Below, piece after piece: positions 1 through 12,682 of a DNA stretch of 64,000 bases (positions within the stretch are counted from its first letter, which is position 1; each line of letters opens with the position of its first letter). The DNA comes from Arabidopsis thaliana. Lineage: Eukaryota > Streptophyta > Magnoliopsida > Brassicales > Brassicaceae. A model generated the notes under the pieces. It was given only the letters and a program-made list of their open reading frames with translations, was not told where the DNA came from and ran no database searches. The stretch spans positions 10,781,151 to 10,845,150 of the forward strand of contig NC_003071.7 in assembly GCF_000001735.4 (NCBI RefSeq). The letters are read 5' to 3'. The position numbers and the translations under genes are program-made.

Positions 1-800
1 TAAGCAAACCTTCTCTACGGTTTACAGTTTTGGGGTACTCTTACGACCATGAGGAGAATTATTCTTATATTTCTTTGTATTTATTTTAAACATAATTTGA
101 ATGGATGCATCAAATGCAATTCTTCCACCATCATCACTTTTGTCTAGCTAATCTAACTTAAACATGTATATTTGCTGATGGTAAAATAGTCACAAAACTA
201 CCACAATTCCACTAAATGTGGTACTTTCAAAAAGCAATTATTGAATGTGGTACAAAGTAAACCTTTTTCCAAGGATATGGTAGAAGTGACTAAAATCCCT
301 TCTATATATCTACCTATTGATAAATAAGTGATTTCTTATATAAAAATGTGTTAGTTCTTTTTGCAATTTTCAAGAAATGCTAGTCTGCGAATTAAGAAGA
401 TATTAGTCTGCACCTAATTTCTTGAGAATCAACCCTACCAAGCTTGTAGCTTATACCCGAATTATGAGAGACATGAGCCAAAAATAGAAGATGCATTAAG
501 GTACTCTTTGCAACTGTTAGTTCCATTCGACATAACAGCTTTTTAGCCTTTTACAACATTTCTTTTTTTCTTTCACAATGAAATTTGTGCATCTGTATCC
601 CCTCTATTTTTATTAATCTTCTACTTTGACCCCCCAATGGTTCTAGCAGCCAAAAACCCCTCGGAAAATCTCAGAGAAAAATAAATATATATGGAAAATT
701 AAACATTGATGATGTTGATCGATTGATTGATTTACCTCACAAACTCAAGAGACCATCATTCTTTTGTGTAGTCTTCCTATGAAAAAAAAGATGTATTTTT
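1..800. other. 3' flank of the MATH gene, no gene seen
   Basis: AT-rich sequence downstream of the minus-strand MATH gene whose stop codon ends at 801. The part nearest 800 is probably its 3' UTR. I see no coding homology, RNA gene or repeat in the rest. Confidence 0.5.
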
Positions 801-3800
801 TTAGGTGTGGTGACTAAACCAAGGCCTGACCGAACCGTTGATATGACCGTTTGAGTGAACCCCTGAACCATTAGGTATAAGCTGAGGTGGCAAACCGATT
901 GCCATTGGTGGAAGCTGAGGCGGTGTAGTCGGGTAAAGTGTGTGACCCTGAGGGAGACCGTGTGATAATGTATGGCCCTTACGTTGTTGAAGGGCATGGA
1001 TCTGTCTTAGCCCTTCCTCATGGATACGAGCTATTGTATCCAGTTCCTTCATCGATAGAGACTCTAAATTGGCACCGTACAGAGGCGCATGTCTTGAAAT
1101 CTCCTCTCGGAGCGAGGATTCTAGTGTGTGGATGTATTGCTGTTGAAAAAAATCACAGCATACGAGTTTAAGTGAGTTCTAAACTTCTAAAAGAAAAGCA
1201 GAATAAGAAAAGAAAAAATTATATTATCAAACCTGGCAAGCTTGGAGTTTGGATTCCATTCCATCAATGTAAGCTTCACACCGAGCAATCTGATCTTCTT
1301 TCTCTCGTTTCTCTTCTTTTGTCTGTCCTACTGTCTGTGTCAATTGCCTGATTTGATCCTCAAGTGACTTGCGTAATTCCTCCCGAGTTACATTCTCAGT
1401 GGCATACCGTTTCAACTCTTCTTCAAATCTTTTCCGAGCTGCCTCTGTTACCTTTAGCTTCTCGGTTAGAGCATTTTTCTCTTTTCCTACCTTCTGTATC
1501 ATTCACAAAGAAAACGGCATCACTTGTTAAGTGAGCAATACAATTTGGACAAATGGAATAGAGTAAACGATACAAGGCACAATAACTGTAATATAAAGAT
1601 CTGATCGTTATTCATTTTCTGCAAACATTTACTCCATATTTTATTTCAAGTCTGTACCTTGAGTTCATCACGCTTTCGGGTTTTTTGCAAAGCAAGTTGC
1701 GTCTCTGCTTCGTGAAGGCGATCCAAAAGAGTTTTCTTTTCAGACGAGAGCTTATCTATCTCATCTTGACGTTCTGATCGGATCCATTCCAGCTGACTCT
1801 CCACATCCCTAAACTGTTCTACCAGATCCTTCTTTTCTCGAGAAAACCGGTCCGCCTCAGCTTTCATTTCAGACTGCCATTTGATACACAGTATTAGCAA
1901 GCAATATGATCACAGAACACCAATAACCTTCAGCATCATCACTCTTGGAGCAGATTATATGAAGGTAAGCACATACCTTAAGACGGGTATTTGCAGCCTC
2001 AGATTCACTTAATTTTTGGGTGATGCTAGATTTCTCCTTTGTCATAGATTGAATCTCTATCTTCTTTTCTTCCTTCAACCGGACAAGTTCTTCCTTGTTT
2101 GCACGCAATTGGTGCCACAGGGCCGCCCTGTCAATATTTGCATGTTCCACAACCTTCTTCAGCATGGCTAAAACAGGTCTCGCAACCTCTTGCTCCTGAA
2201 AAATCAGAATAGCTAGAATCTCCAACTCTAAGTCTAAATCGTGGCTGCTACTCGTAGGGCTGGTGAATCTGTCTACGAGTCTCCTCAGTATTTGAACCCT
2301 AAAGGGCTGATCCGGAAACCACTTGAATAATATTGTGTATAGCATTTTCACAAATCCCCTCACTTGAGGATCTCTAGAATGAGTTAATGTCTCAGCAAGA
2401 TTAAGGATTATCCTGAACTCAGTCCCTCCAGTGGCTGGTTGCTCACTGGCTTCTCCCTCCAATACAGGATCTTGATGCTTAAGAGAAGCATCCCCACTTG
2501 TAGCATTCAGATTTGGGCTCTGAACACGTTGTTTTTCAAGGACCATGGCAACAGCCTGAGCAACAATGGCTCCACGAGCAACAGCTCTTTCAAATGTTTG
2601 AGATGCCTCTTCAGCTAGGCACGATATGGACAACATTTCCAGCAGAATGTAGACATCAAAAAACTGCCTATTTGCATAGAATATATGTTCTTCCATCAAA
2701 TCCGCCATTTCGGAGGCAGTCTCATTTTCACCAATCAGAAAAGGCCCGCAGGGTAATGTTGCAAAATTGGCACCTACACTGTCGTCAGTGTTGATATCCC
2801 TAAGTATCATTTCGGCAATACCAGGCCAACTGTGTACGGTTTTACTCAAATAGTCAAGGACACAAAGAGACACATCAGCACCCAGACTTTTAAGCCGTTC
2901 ACGGACTGCATTTACCTGTATAAGGAAAATCTTAGGTTAGCCGTAATTTCGAAAATATTAACTCTAAACAAAGAATAAAAATTGAGACATGAATGCTTAC
3001 GGCTTCAGGTAGGTGTTGGCACTGGGAGGCAGTCTTAAATGTGAAATGAATGGCCGCCACAAGAGATTCCTCATTTAAGTCGCTCAAAAGCTCAAAAGAC
3101 TGAGATAGAATGTCCTCCCACACTTCACTGTCGCATTCTAACTGGCTAAGAGCATTGTATACCTGTGCCACAGAAAAACGCCAGATGAAGGGAATGTTTA
3201 AACTTCTGGTCATGATATGACCTTACACTCTCTCATGAATTCTAAGCCTCCAACACACAAAACAAAGTACAACAAGGGAAGGAAACGCTATAGAGAGATT
3301 ACTTACTGGTTCACGCAACGCTGGTTCAGCTTCAGGCTTTTGAAGCCGTTCTATAAGTGCTAAAGCAGCCAGTGGGTGCTCTGAATGCTCAACCAATTTG
3401 GGAACCAGACTAACTAAATCTGGTTGCAAATGTTTGGGTGCTCTGTCTAAAACAAGAGCAATCTTTTGAGCAGAGTGTGGTCGTCGTCTAGGCTCTGGAC
3501 AACCTTGTGGAACAGCCGCATCAAGGGTTTTAAGTGAATTCACAATCAGTCCCAATAGCTCCTCAGACTGTTCCGGCCATTTTGTCTAAAGACCAAAAAT
3601 TTAACCAGATGGTCAGAAAAACAACGGAGCAAAACAAAACGCTGGTAGATAGATTTAAGCAGTATGAGAGCCCCACCTTTGATTGGACTGAAGCATCAGA
3701 AGATTGCCCAGCAGATGTGGTAGGAGGAGACATAGGCTCTATTGCAAGGGCTTTCTCAAGCAAATCGATCCCATTCATCTCTGAGCTTGGTACAGCTGAG

Positions 3801-6800
3801 GTACTGAGGGTAGCATCTGTATCAGATTTAAATCTTTCGTCAACAAGATGTTGCGAAGGTTCTGCTGCTCCTCGTTCCCTTGTTGACTCCGATGAAGTTG
3901 CAGCCACGCAACCATCTGTCTTTGGGGATAATAAAGACGGCTCAGAGTGAGAGCCTTCCTCTGAAGGTTGGCAACACTCAACCATAATATCTAGAAGTAA
4001 ATCAATAATGGCTTGCTGTAGAACTTTAACACCCATCAGCAAATTCATTAGGCTAGGGGAAGATTCATCACTCTTTATTAGCTTGCTTCTATCATTACAA
4101 GATATTTTAGTCGGAAGAAGTAAACGCTTTACTTTAGTTGGGTCATCAAGATATACACGCAAGCCAGTAAGAAACCCAGCAATTGCACCCGCATCCATTA
4201 GAAGCTTCTCACGGAGAGTAACTTGTGGTTGTGAAGGATTCTCCCCAAACGTGAGATGGAATCCAGCTCGGGAAAGAAAATCTCGAAATGTGTCTTCCTC
4301 ATCTCCGCTTATGCCCTCACTTTCCTCAGAATCAATAATTTCATCAGGATCAGTGGTTAAGGCATCTTGGTCATCATCTGAAGCCAGTACCTGGCAGACG
4401 AATAGAAGAAACGTAGAATCCATAATGTAAGATTTCAATAACATAAAAGGTTTCCAAGTGTGCAAGAAAGAAAGGAAAAACTCCACGATGCAGAAAATAT
4501 ATACACAATTGAAGAGTTTTTATTATCTTGTTATTGAATAAATAAAGTATAAACTAACCTCTAGGTCTGAAAACTCAAACCAAGGACAACAATCCAATAT
4601 TTCACACACAAACACAACTGTGTCACGCACAAGAAACCCAGCATCAGCCTCCAACATGTCAGACACCTTCATAAACTGTAGAACGGAATTATTCCATGTC
4701 TTGGTACATATAGATGACTCCTTCCACACACTTTTGGCCGGATTCTTTTGGTTCAGAATACCCATCTTGTACTTAACCCAGAAATTATTGTCCACATCTG
4801 TACCCGCAGATTGATCACTCTCTAAATATATGCATATGGTGTCAAAGGACTCATATACACCTGCATTATACGAGGCACACATTAAGCAATTGGAGATCAT
4901 AAACATTAATAATCCAGGATTAGAGATATGGAAAAAATCTAACCACTCACCAATCCGGAGTTCACATCCACCAGCCTGAAAGAATTTGCTAAAAATCTTT
5001 CGTGTTTCCATTATCTCTTTGAAGGCTAAGAAATTTTCCACTTTCCAAGTAAATGAACTTTTTTTGACGCTGTTATCAGTCGGAGAAACTGAATTAGTTG
5101 AGTCTGCCTCCACATACTCTTTTGTAGCAGATGTCTCTTTCAAAATAAGAACCTCAGCGGAGAAAACAACAGTGTCTTGAACAAGAAAGCCAGAGTCTTG
5201 ATCAAACAAACTAGTAAGTGTCACAAACTCACGCCAACCCCAATCCTTTGCAGCTTTCGAGTAGCGATTCTGAGATTCTTTTGTCACCGACTTCTCCTCC
5301 AATCTCTGGTTCACAACTGATAGTCGGTGGCTAACAAAACAGCTCCAATCACTTGAGCTTCGTGAATCTGTCACTTCAAGAAATACTGAAAGATGGCATG
5401 GTGGCTGGGACTGCCCTGAGGCCATTAAGAGTAAGACCATCAGTTCAGACATTCAACACTACAAATGCAGCAATCAGACAGCTCATAGGAAGGAAAAACA
5501 GAATATTGAAAAGGAGATTGTTGGTTCCATGTCTACCGTATAAAACAGATAATCTAGTACACTTACATACCTCGGGGATAAACAATAAGTCGACAATCCC
5601 GGTTCCCAATTTGAAACCTCTTACTTTTGATGCAAAGACCTGTTATCTTCCTCTTCTTTAGAAGATCCTTTAACCTTGTGAAATTTTCAATTCTCCAAGT
5701 GAATTTTCCCATGTGTCCATCTGACTTCCTAGCTCCAGCCCCATTCCTTCCCCCAATCAACCCACCATTCTTAGTAAAGCTACTGAACTCTTTAATAACA
5801 TGAAACGAAGTGCTAAAGACAGCCATATCATCGAGTAAAAACCCAGCTTCCGGGTTCACAAACTCAGACATTTTCATGTAATCATTCCAGCCCAAGCTCG
5901 TATTGTCCCCACTCTTATTATCAGCAGCAAACCTGCCATATGAATCCCTATGCATGTGAGTGCAACCAGGCTTCTGATTCAAAGCTGACATCCTAAACAA
6001 ACACCAACAGCTCCTATCTGAAACCAAAGTCTTCTCAGTCTCTTTACTCTCCAAACACATTGATATATATTCTTGCGAATTAACAACACTCTGGTACACA
6101 CTGATCCTCAAATTACACTCCCCAGCTGGGAAAACAGGGCTCATAATCTTCTGCGTCTTTATCATATCCTTAAACAAACTAAAATTATTTACCTTCCAAG
6201 TGAACTTCCCACTCAACACATCCGGCATTGGTCCAGCTATGGAATTTTCCTTATACAAAGATTGCCCCTCATTGTTATTATCACGACTAAAGCTCACAGA
6301 CTCGTTTAGAATCAAGATATCAGCAGTGATAAGCAACGAATCATTGTTAAACAAAAAACCCATCTTAGGATCCAAAATGCTAGAGTTCAAGGTGAAATCA
6401 CACCATCCATGAGATTTCTTCTTACTAGAGAATCTATGCCAAGAATCCTTATGGATTGTTAAAGAATCATCGACAAGATTAACGATAGAGAGACGATAGC
6501 TAGCGAAACAATCCCAACGAGACGAAGTGGTTCCTCTAGGGTCCATGATCTGAAGATAGATGCTGATGTAACCAGGAAGAGCCTGAGAATCACCTCTAGG
6601 ATAAACCAAGAGACGACAATCGTATCCTCCTACATCGAAGTACTTGCTCCACAGTGCCTTAGCTTTGACACGTGTGAAGCTCTCAACCGTCCATCTACAC
6701 AACGCCGAGTACTCTCCTGGACGATCGACGGCTACGATCTCTTGTGCACCTCCGCTTCCATCTCTCGACGATCCAACCTGAAGATCCTCCGCTGGAGAAA

Positions 6801-6918
6801 TCGAAGAGGAAGATAGAGGCTTCTCCGATGATGATGATGAAACGGAGGGATGAGATTGGTCCGCGGCGGCTGATGAAGAAGACGATGACACTGCCTCCGA
6901 TGAGCTTTGCTTCATCAT
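801..6918 (-). CDS. Four-MATH-domain TRAF-like protein with C-terminal coiled coil
   Basis: Large MATH-domain protein, probably AT2G25320. Ten exons read on the minus strand: 6918-5571, 5415-4951, 4860-4559, 4390-3677, 3585-3307, 3162-3001, 2915-1977, 1873-1658, 1493-1233 and 1139-801. They sum to an open frame of about 1,674 codons. Start: the frame stays open upstream to a GTG at 6963, but the first ATGs are at 6918 and 6915. Domains: a serine-rich N-terminus; MATH repeats at about residues 70-205, 235-375, 400-535 and 560-705, each opening with an aromatic-Thr-Trp-x-(V/I)-E/N-x-F signature; an acidic segment at the start of exon 4; a helical region; and heptad-like coiled coil from exon 7 to exon 9. 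The C-terminus is rich in Pro, Gly and His. MATH domains bind peptides, and related plant TRAF-like proteins act as adaptors in ubiquitin complexes. No RING or BTB is visible, so an adaptor role is inference. The third-fourth exon pair flanks a 90-nt intron with no in-frame stop. Confidence 0.9.
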
Positions 6919-6969
6919 TTCAATGGCGGTTTTTGTCTTCAATTTTTTTTTTTTTCCTCTCACAGCTTC

Positions 6970-7740
6970 TTCTCTTCTGCTATTTTATCTAGGTTGATCA
7001 ATTTTCTTTTTTTTGTTTCGCTACAGAGAGAGGGCAAAGACAGGATTTAACGTGCGCATGGTGTGTTAACATGCGCCTCCTCGACTTCTCCCAATGCCTT
7101 TTGTTTCATTTTCTTTTCAATTTGATTTTCGTTGTCCAAAATGCTTTTATCACAAAAAATAAAATTCCTTTTTTGGTAACATATTTCATGCTTTATTTCA
7201 TTTTTTAGACCTGAAAAAAGTTTGATGTAGTTATCATCTCATCTCACAAATTTTGTAAGAAATTAGAAATATCAAAATCTAGAAGTATCCATTCCTAAGA
7301 GATATACATTGTTTAATAAACCAAACATATTTATTTATGGTGGTTAACAATAGAGTCATAAGTTCATGGTTTTTTTATAAAACATATGTGTTTTTATTTC
7401 ACAATCTATCTCCGACCCCATAGAAAAAGTAGAAAATCACTATTTGATGAAGCTTCATTTTCCTAATTTGTTTTTTTTTTAATTGATTATGGATGTATTG
7501 TTGTTATAAAGGTAAGGAATTGTAATAAACAATTTTGTAAATCATGGTTTTAACTAAATTGGATAAATTAATAAATCTTTTAAATGTCAATTCTAAACTT
7601 TAAGCTTCTTTTTTATTTTCAACCAACATTAAGCCTTAAAACTTAAACACACTAGTCTCCAAAAAGTAGAATATAAAACCAAGCCTTATTCAAAATCTAA
7701 ACAAAATGGCCTAAATCAAAGACCCACGAACGAAGTCACC
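6970..7740. other. Intergenic spacer between the two MATH genes
   Basis: AT-rich spacer holding the promoter of the longer MATH gene, which reads to the left, and the 3' end of the truncated copy. No further gene, RNA or repeat is evident. Confidence 0.5.
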
Positions 7741-7795
7741 GTTGATGTCCTAAGTCTCATTTTCGGCAATATCAGCACCTAGACTTTTAAGCCTC

Positions 7796-10208
7796 TCACG
7801 GACTGACCTGACCTGCATGAGGAAAATTCTTAGGTTAATTAGCCAAGATTAGCAAACTATATCTCTAATCGCAACAAAGACGAGAAACTGATAGAGACAC
7901 GAAATCACTTACGGAATGTGTCTTCCTCACTTTTCTCAGAACCAATAACTTCATCAGGATTCGTGGTCAAGGCATCTTGAACATCATCTGAAGCCAAGAC
8001 CTAAAAATAAAGGCCAAAACAATAGTTCCATAATGTAATGTTTAGTAACATAATTACAATGTTTAAGAAAGAAATAAAGTATGAACTAACCTCTAGGTCT
8101 GAAAACTCAAACCAAGGACAACAATCCAATATTTCACACACAAACACAAGAGTGTCACGCACAAGAAACCCAGCATCAGCCTCTAACATATCAGACACCT
8201 TCATAAACAGTAGAACAGAATTATTCCATGTCTTGGTACATAGAGATGACTCCTTCCACACACTTTTGGCCGGATTCTTTTGGTTCAGAATACCCATCTT
8301 GTACTTAACCCATAAATTATTATCCACATCGTTACCCGCAGATTGACCACTCTCTAAATATATGCATATGGTGTCAAAGGACTCATATACACCAATCCGA
8401 AGTTCACATCCACCAGCTTGAAAGAATTTGCTAAATATCTTTCGTTTTTCCATTATTCCCTTGAAGGCCAAGAAATTCTCCACTTTCCAAGTAAATGAAC
8501 TTTTCACGGTTTTATCAATTTGTGAAACTGAACTAGCAGATTCTGCCTCCGTGTAGTCTTTTGTTAGAGATGTTTCTTTCAACATAAGAACCTCAACGGA
8601 GAATACAACAGAGTCTTGAACAAGAAATCCAGAGTCCTGATCAAACAAACTAGTAAGTGTCACAAACTCACGCCAACCCCAATCTTTTTCGGCTTTCGAG
8701 AATCGATTCTGAGATTCCTTTGTCACCGACTTCTCCTCTGATCTCTGGTTCACAACTGATAGTCGGTGGCTAACAAAACAACTCCAATCACTACTAGAGC
8801 TTCGTGAATCTGTCACTTCAAGAAATATAGAAAGATGGCTTGGTGGCTGCGACTGCCCTGAGACCATCAAGAGTAAGGTACAACAACAATATAAAACCGA
8901 CATTATAGTCTCTACCATATAAAACAGCATAACATAAGATGCAATGAGAAATCTAGTGTGAACTTACATACCTCGGGGATAAACAATAAGTCGACAATCC
9001 CGGTTCCCAATTTGAAACCTCTTACTTTTGATGTAAAGACCGGTTATCTTCCTCTTCTCAAGAAGATCAACTAAGCTTGTGAAATTTTCAATTCTCCAAC
9101 TGAACTTTCCCATGTATCCATTTCCAGTCCCATTCTTAGTAAAGCTACTGAACTCTTTGATAACATCAAATGAGGTGCTAAAGACAGCCTTGTCATCGAG
9201 TAAATACCCCGCGTCCGGGTTCACAAAGTCAGACATCTTCATGTAATCGTTCCATCCCAATCCTGTATTGTCCCCACTCTTATTATCAGCAGCAAACCTC
9301 CCATAAGACTCTTTATTCATGTTAGTGCAACCATGCTTCTGATTCAAAGCTGACATGCTAAATAAACACCAACTGCTCTTGTCCGATAAAACACTCTTTT
9401 CGGTATCTGTACTGTCCAAACACATGGAGAAGTACTCTTGCGCATTAACCACACTCTGGTAAACACCAATCCTCAAAAAACACTCCCCAGCTACGAAAAC
9501 AGGACTCGTTATCTTCTGTGTCTTTATCATTTCCTTAAACATGCTAAAATTTTCAACCGTCCAAGTGAAAGTTCCACTCAACACATCAGTCATTGATCCA
9601 ACTACGGACTCATTGTTATTATCAATACTAAAGCTCACAGACTCATTGAGAATCATAATATCAGCCGTGATAAGCAAGGAATCATTGTTAAACAAAAACC
9701 CCATCTTAGGATCCAAAACACTAGAGTTTAAAGTGAAATCGCACCATCCATGAGATCTCTTCTTATTAGAGAATCTATGCCAAGAATTCTTACGGATTGT
9801 GAGAGAATCATCGACATGGTTGATGATAGAGAGTTGGTAGCTAGCGAAACAGTCCCACAGAGATGAACTGGTTCCACGAGGGTCAATGATCTGAAGGTAG
9901 ATGCTGATGGAGCCAGGAAGAGCCTGAGAATCACCTCTAGGATAAACCAAGAGACGACAATCGTATCCTCCTACATCGAAGTACTTGCTCCACAGTGCCT
10001 TAGCTTTGACACGTGTGAAGCTCTCAACCGTCCATCTACACAACGCCGTGTACTCTCCTGGACGATCGACGGCTACGATCTCTTGTGCACCTCCGCTTTC
10101 ATCTCTAGATGAGGAGAGAGGCTTCTCCGATGAAATGGAGGGGTGAGATTGGTCTGCGGCTGATGAAGAAGACGACAACATTGCCTCCGACGAGATCTGC
10201 TTCTTCAT
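7796..10208 (-). CDS. Truncated tandem copy of the MATH gene (four MATH domains)
   Basis: Tandem duplicate of the neighbouring MATH gene, probably AT2G25330. Exon 1 is 10208-8972 and exon 2 is 8857-8091. The frame is open upstream only to a TTG at 10238, so the ATG at 10208 is the likely start. Exon 2 holds the end of MATH 3 and the whole of MATH 4, and it lacks the 90-nt intron present in the sister gene. A third exon, 8000-7913, matches the 5' part of sister exon 4 for 29 codons and then runs into the donor and intron of sister exon 6. Splicing to the sister exon 7 acceptor at 7812 gives a stop at 7798-7796, about 702 residues. Failure to splice gives a stop at 7907-7905, about 699 residues. 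Either way the coiled-coil half is lost. The result is a four-MATH protein with no other domain; function unknown. The C-terminus is the least certain part. Confidence 0.75.
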
Positions 10209-10238
10209 TTCTGTGGCAGTTTTTTTTATAACATCCAA

Positions 10239-11513
10239 CAGTACTACTATTTTATCTAGGGCTTAGGTTTAAGTTTTTGGTTTTGACTTCAATATTAATT
10301 AAAATATATTTTTGTTTTTCTGAAAAAGGGCTATTTAAAATGTTTTGTTTTATTTTTTGAAAGTTTGTTATAGTTAACTCTCTTCTCCTCCAAATAATTA
10401 TCAACTCTTCTCTTCTCTTTTGCAATTTTTTTTTGAACTTCTATTTTTTCGTTTTTTTGAACAAAAGATGTTGGTATATTTTTTTTGGTAAGGCAAAAAT
10501 AATAATAATCTGGTATTATATATGAATTCAAATAGCATTTTGGAAAGGTGGAAAAAAAAATCTTCCGTAGGATCTTAATAAACGTCGGACAGGCAGTGTG
10601 TGGATATGCCCGATATTAGGGTTAATGGTTTACAATAAAGATCGAGTGATCGTATAGTACGATGTAGAACATCATAAGATTGATTAGAATATATATTCTT
10701 TAATTATCTTATGATCTTCTAGATCCTTCTATGCTCGCTTAGATAAAATAATAATTTCAAAGGCATTAAAAATCATATTCATAAGGAAACAATATTATTG
10801 GGTCCGAATCACCCAAATTGTATTGGTATATCGAAACTGTCCATATGTTGGTTTATGGCAGAAACTACGTGTACACCACGTTCGGTGCGCTAGCTTCTTA
10901 TAAGTTATAACACGTCATTAACATATTTGTGTGTGACTCTAGTTTGGATAACGATGTTATCATACTCATTCCTTAGGATGTACGCTTCTCATCACCAACT
11001 ATGGGCCATAGTCTATGGCTTACGCAAATGGGTGTGAACGGTTATGCGTCTGATGAAAATGTGATGCGCCTAGGTCACCTTTTATCGTTGATGCGGAAGA
11101 CCACCCCCTTTCCAAATCCATTTTCTTTGTGTCGCCACCACATAGGCCATGCCCGCATGGTCTGGTCTCAGAACCGAATTAAAGCGGTTAAAGTGTTATA
11201 AAACGGTATAGTGGATTTTCTTATCAATGTCAGACGTGTGCAAAATGCTCCCATTAGCCATTTCTAAAGAATCAATCAACCCTTGTATGACCTTACACAC
11301 ATGCCAAAGTTCAAATATATGGTTATAACAAGACTTCAAACACTTGTGAAAGAAATGCGTTTTCACTTCCATGTATGCTTTATACAAATAAAACTTATCT
11401 CAGTCATAGTCATACAGCTAGCTAGAAACAGAGGATCTAAGCTGCGCCAATACATACAAAGAAATCCATGATCGCAGCGAAATTGCGCGCATATGACAGA
11501 TTCACTCACTTAA
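10239..11513. other. Intergenic, including an unassigned segment at about 10560-11480
   Basis: The first 300 nt are an AT-rich promoter region of the truncated MATH gene. From about 10560 to 11480 the sequence looks more balanced in base composition than the flanks and has short open frames on both strands. I recognise no family. It could be an old transposon fragment or partly the 3' UTR of VAMP712. Confidence 0.35.
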
Positions 11514-12682
11514 TTAAACGCAAGAGGGTAGAGTTGGTCCATGGCAAGCAAAGGCCACACCGATGTATATGATCACCAACAACACTAGTATTAAGAGTAG
11601 CCTACAAGAGACGTTACACGAGAATGCATCGAAAAGATTAAACCATTTGAAGTCATGCTTAAGGTGCAAACATGGTAAGGAATTACGGTTGATGAAAACA
11701 TACGTGAGCTTGCAATTTCTCCACCACACCGTGTTGTTGAAACGACGTGTTTGCTTTCTGAATCGGAAGGTATTCCCTTGCATGTTCGCGGTTTTATCGA
11801 CAAGAAGCTCAAGACGTTCACCTCTATCAAGAATGTTGTCAATGTTCTCTATCATAACATCCCTCACCTATTCATAACCATACAAAACAGAGAATCCGTT
11901 GAAGCCAGCAAAACATAACCATTGCACTATATATGTTTCAAATTATGGAGAAACACAAAACCTGATTCATTTCACCCTTAATTCGACTTATCGTATCGGC
12001 ATTAGGATCATTAGAGTAATACTCAATTTGTTGGTTAAGAACTCTTGAGAACTCATCATTCATAGCATAAGCTTGTGCCGAATGAATTGCGCGGCCATAA
12101 GTCCGAACAAACCTCTGATGAATATCCTCTAGAAACGAAAATGGAATCCTCCCTGAAAATAACACTCAAAACAAGTACATTAACACATAACAACAAACTA
12201 AAGAAAGAAAGAAAAAAGAATCTCAATCTCTACTACTTCACAACTTTGGGAACATTTTAAAGACTCTTCTTATTTCATTGTCTCTGTTCTCAAAGGTTGT
12301 TACTCATCATAAACACCAAATTCATAAAACCTCAAATTTCAAGAATCTGGTCTCTGTCTTCTAAACTAAGTAATGATTAATTTATTGATCATTAACCAAA
12401 ATAAGGAACAAAATATTGAGTATTAGTGTTATCATAGTAACAGACTAAAAGCTCAAAAGACTTACTTCCGGCGTCTTCATCAGCCATACAAAGAACGGTG
12501 AGGCCATCAGTACGTTTTACGTGGAAGACGTAACGATCCTGAGAGTATGACACGTGGCTGTCGCCGTTACCAGGGATCTTCTCAAGGATCTGCTTCGCGA
12601 TCGTGCTAGCGTTCGTGGACGTAGTGCTTAACTCCGCAAGAACCACCGTTCCACGCGCCACCAACGCGTATAATATCGACAT
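11514..12682 (-). CDS. VAMP712: R-SNARE of the VAMP7 (longin) class, VAMP712
   Basis: Vesicle-associated membrane protein of the VAMP71 group, which drives fusion at the vacuole and late endosome. Exons on the minus strand: 12682-12466, 12152-11962, 11867-11704 and 11601-11514, giving 219 residues, the length expected for VAMP71 proteins. It starts with a true ATG. The longin domain spans about residues 1-118 (MSILYALVARGTVVLAE at the N-terminus). An R-SNARE helix follows at about 125-185, with the zero-layer Arg in LDRGERLELL. Next is a basic Trp-Trp-Arg juncture and a C-terminal membrane anchor (LILVLLVIIYIGVAFAC) with a short lumenal tail ending SCV. A tail-anchored protein facing the cytosol is expected. 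The family assignment is firm. VAMP712 rather than a close paralogue is inferred from gene order. Confidence 0.95.

Noticed and set aside
6919-6963. N-terminal extension with a Lys-rich start on the long MATH gene
   Set aside because: The upstream codon at 6963 is GTG and the lysines come from a poly-T tract; the first ATG is at 6918.
10209-10238. Ten-residue N-terminal extension on the truncated MATH gene
   Set aside because: It begins at TTG; the first ATG in frame is at 10208.
11591-11842. Minus-strand 83-codon frame overlapping VAMP712
   Set aside because: Shadow frame of VAMP712 exons 3-4 and intron.
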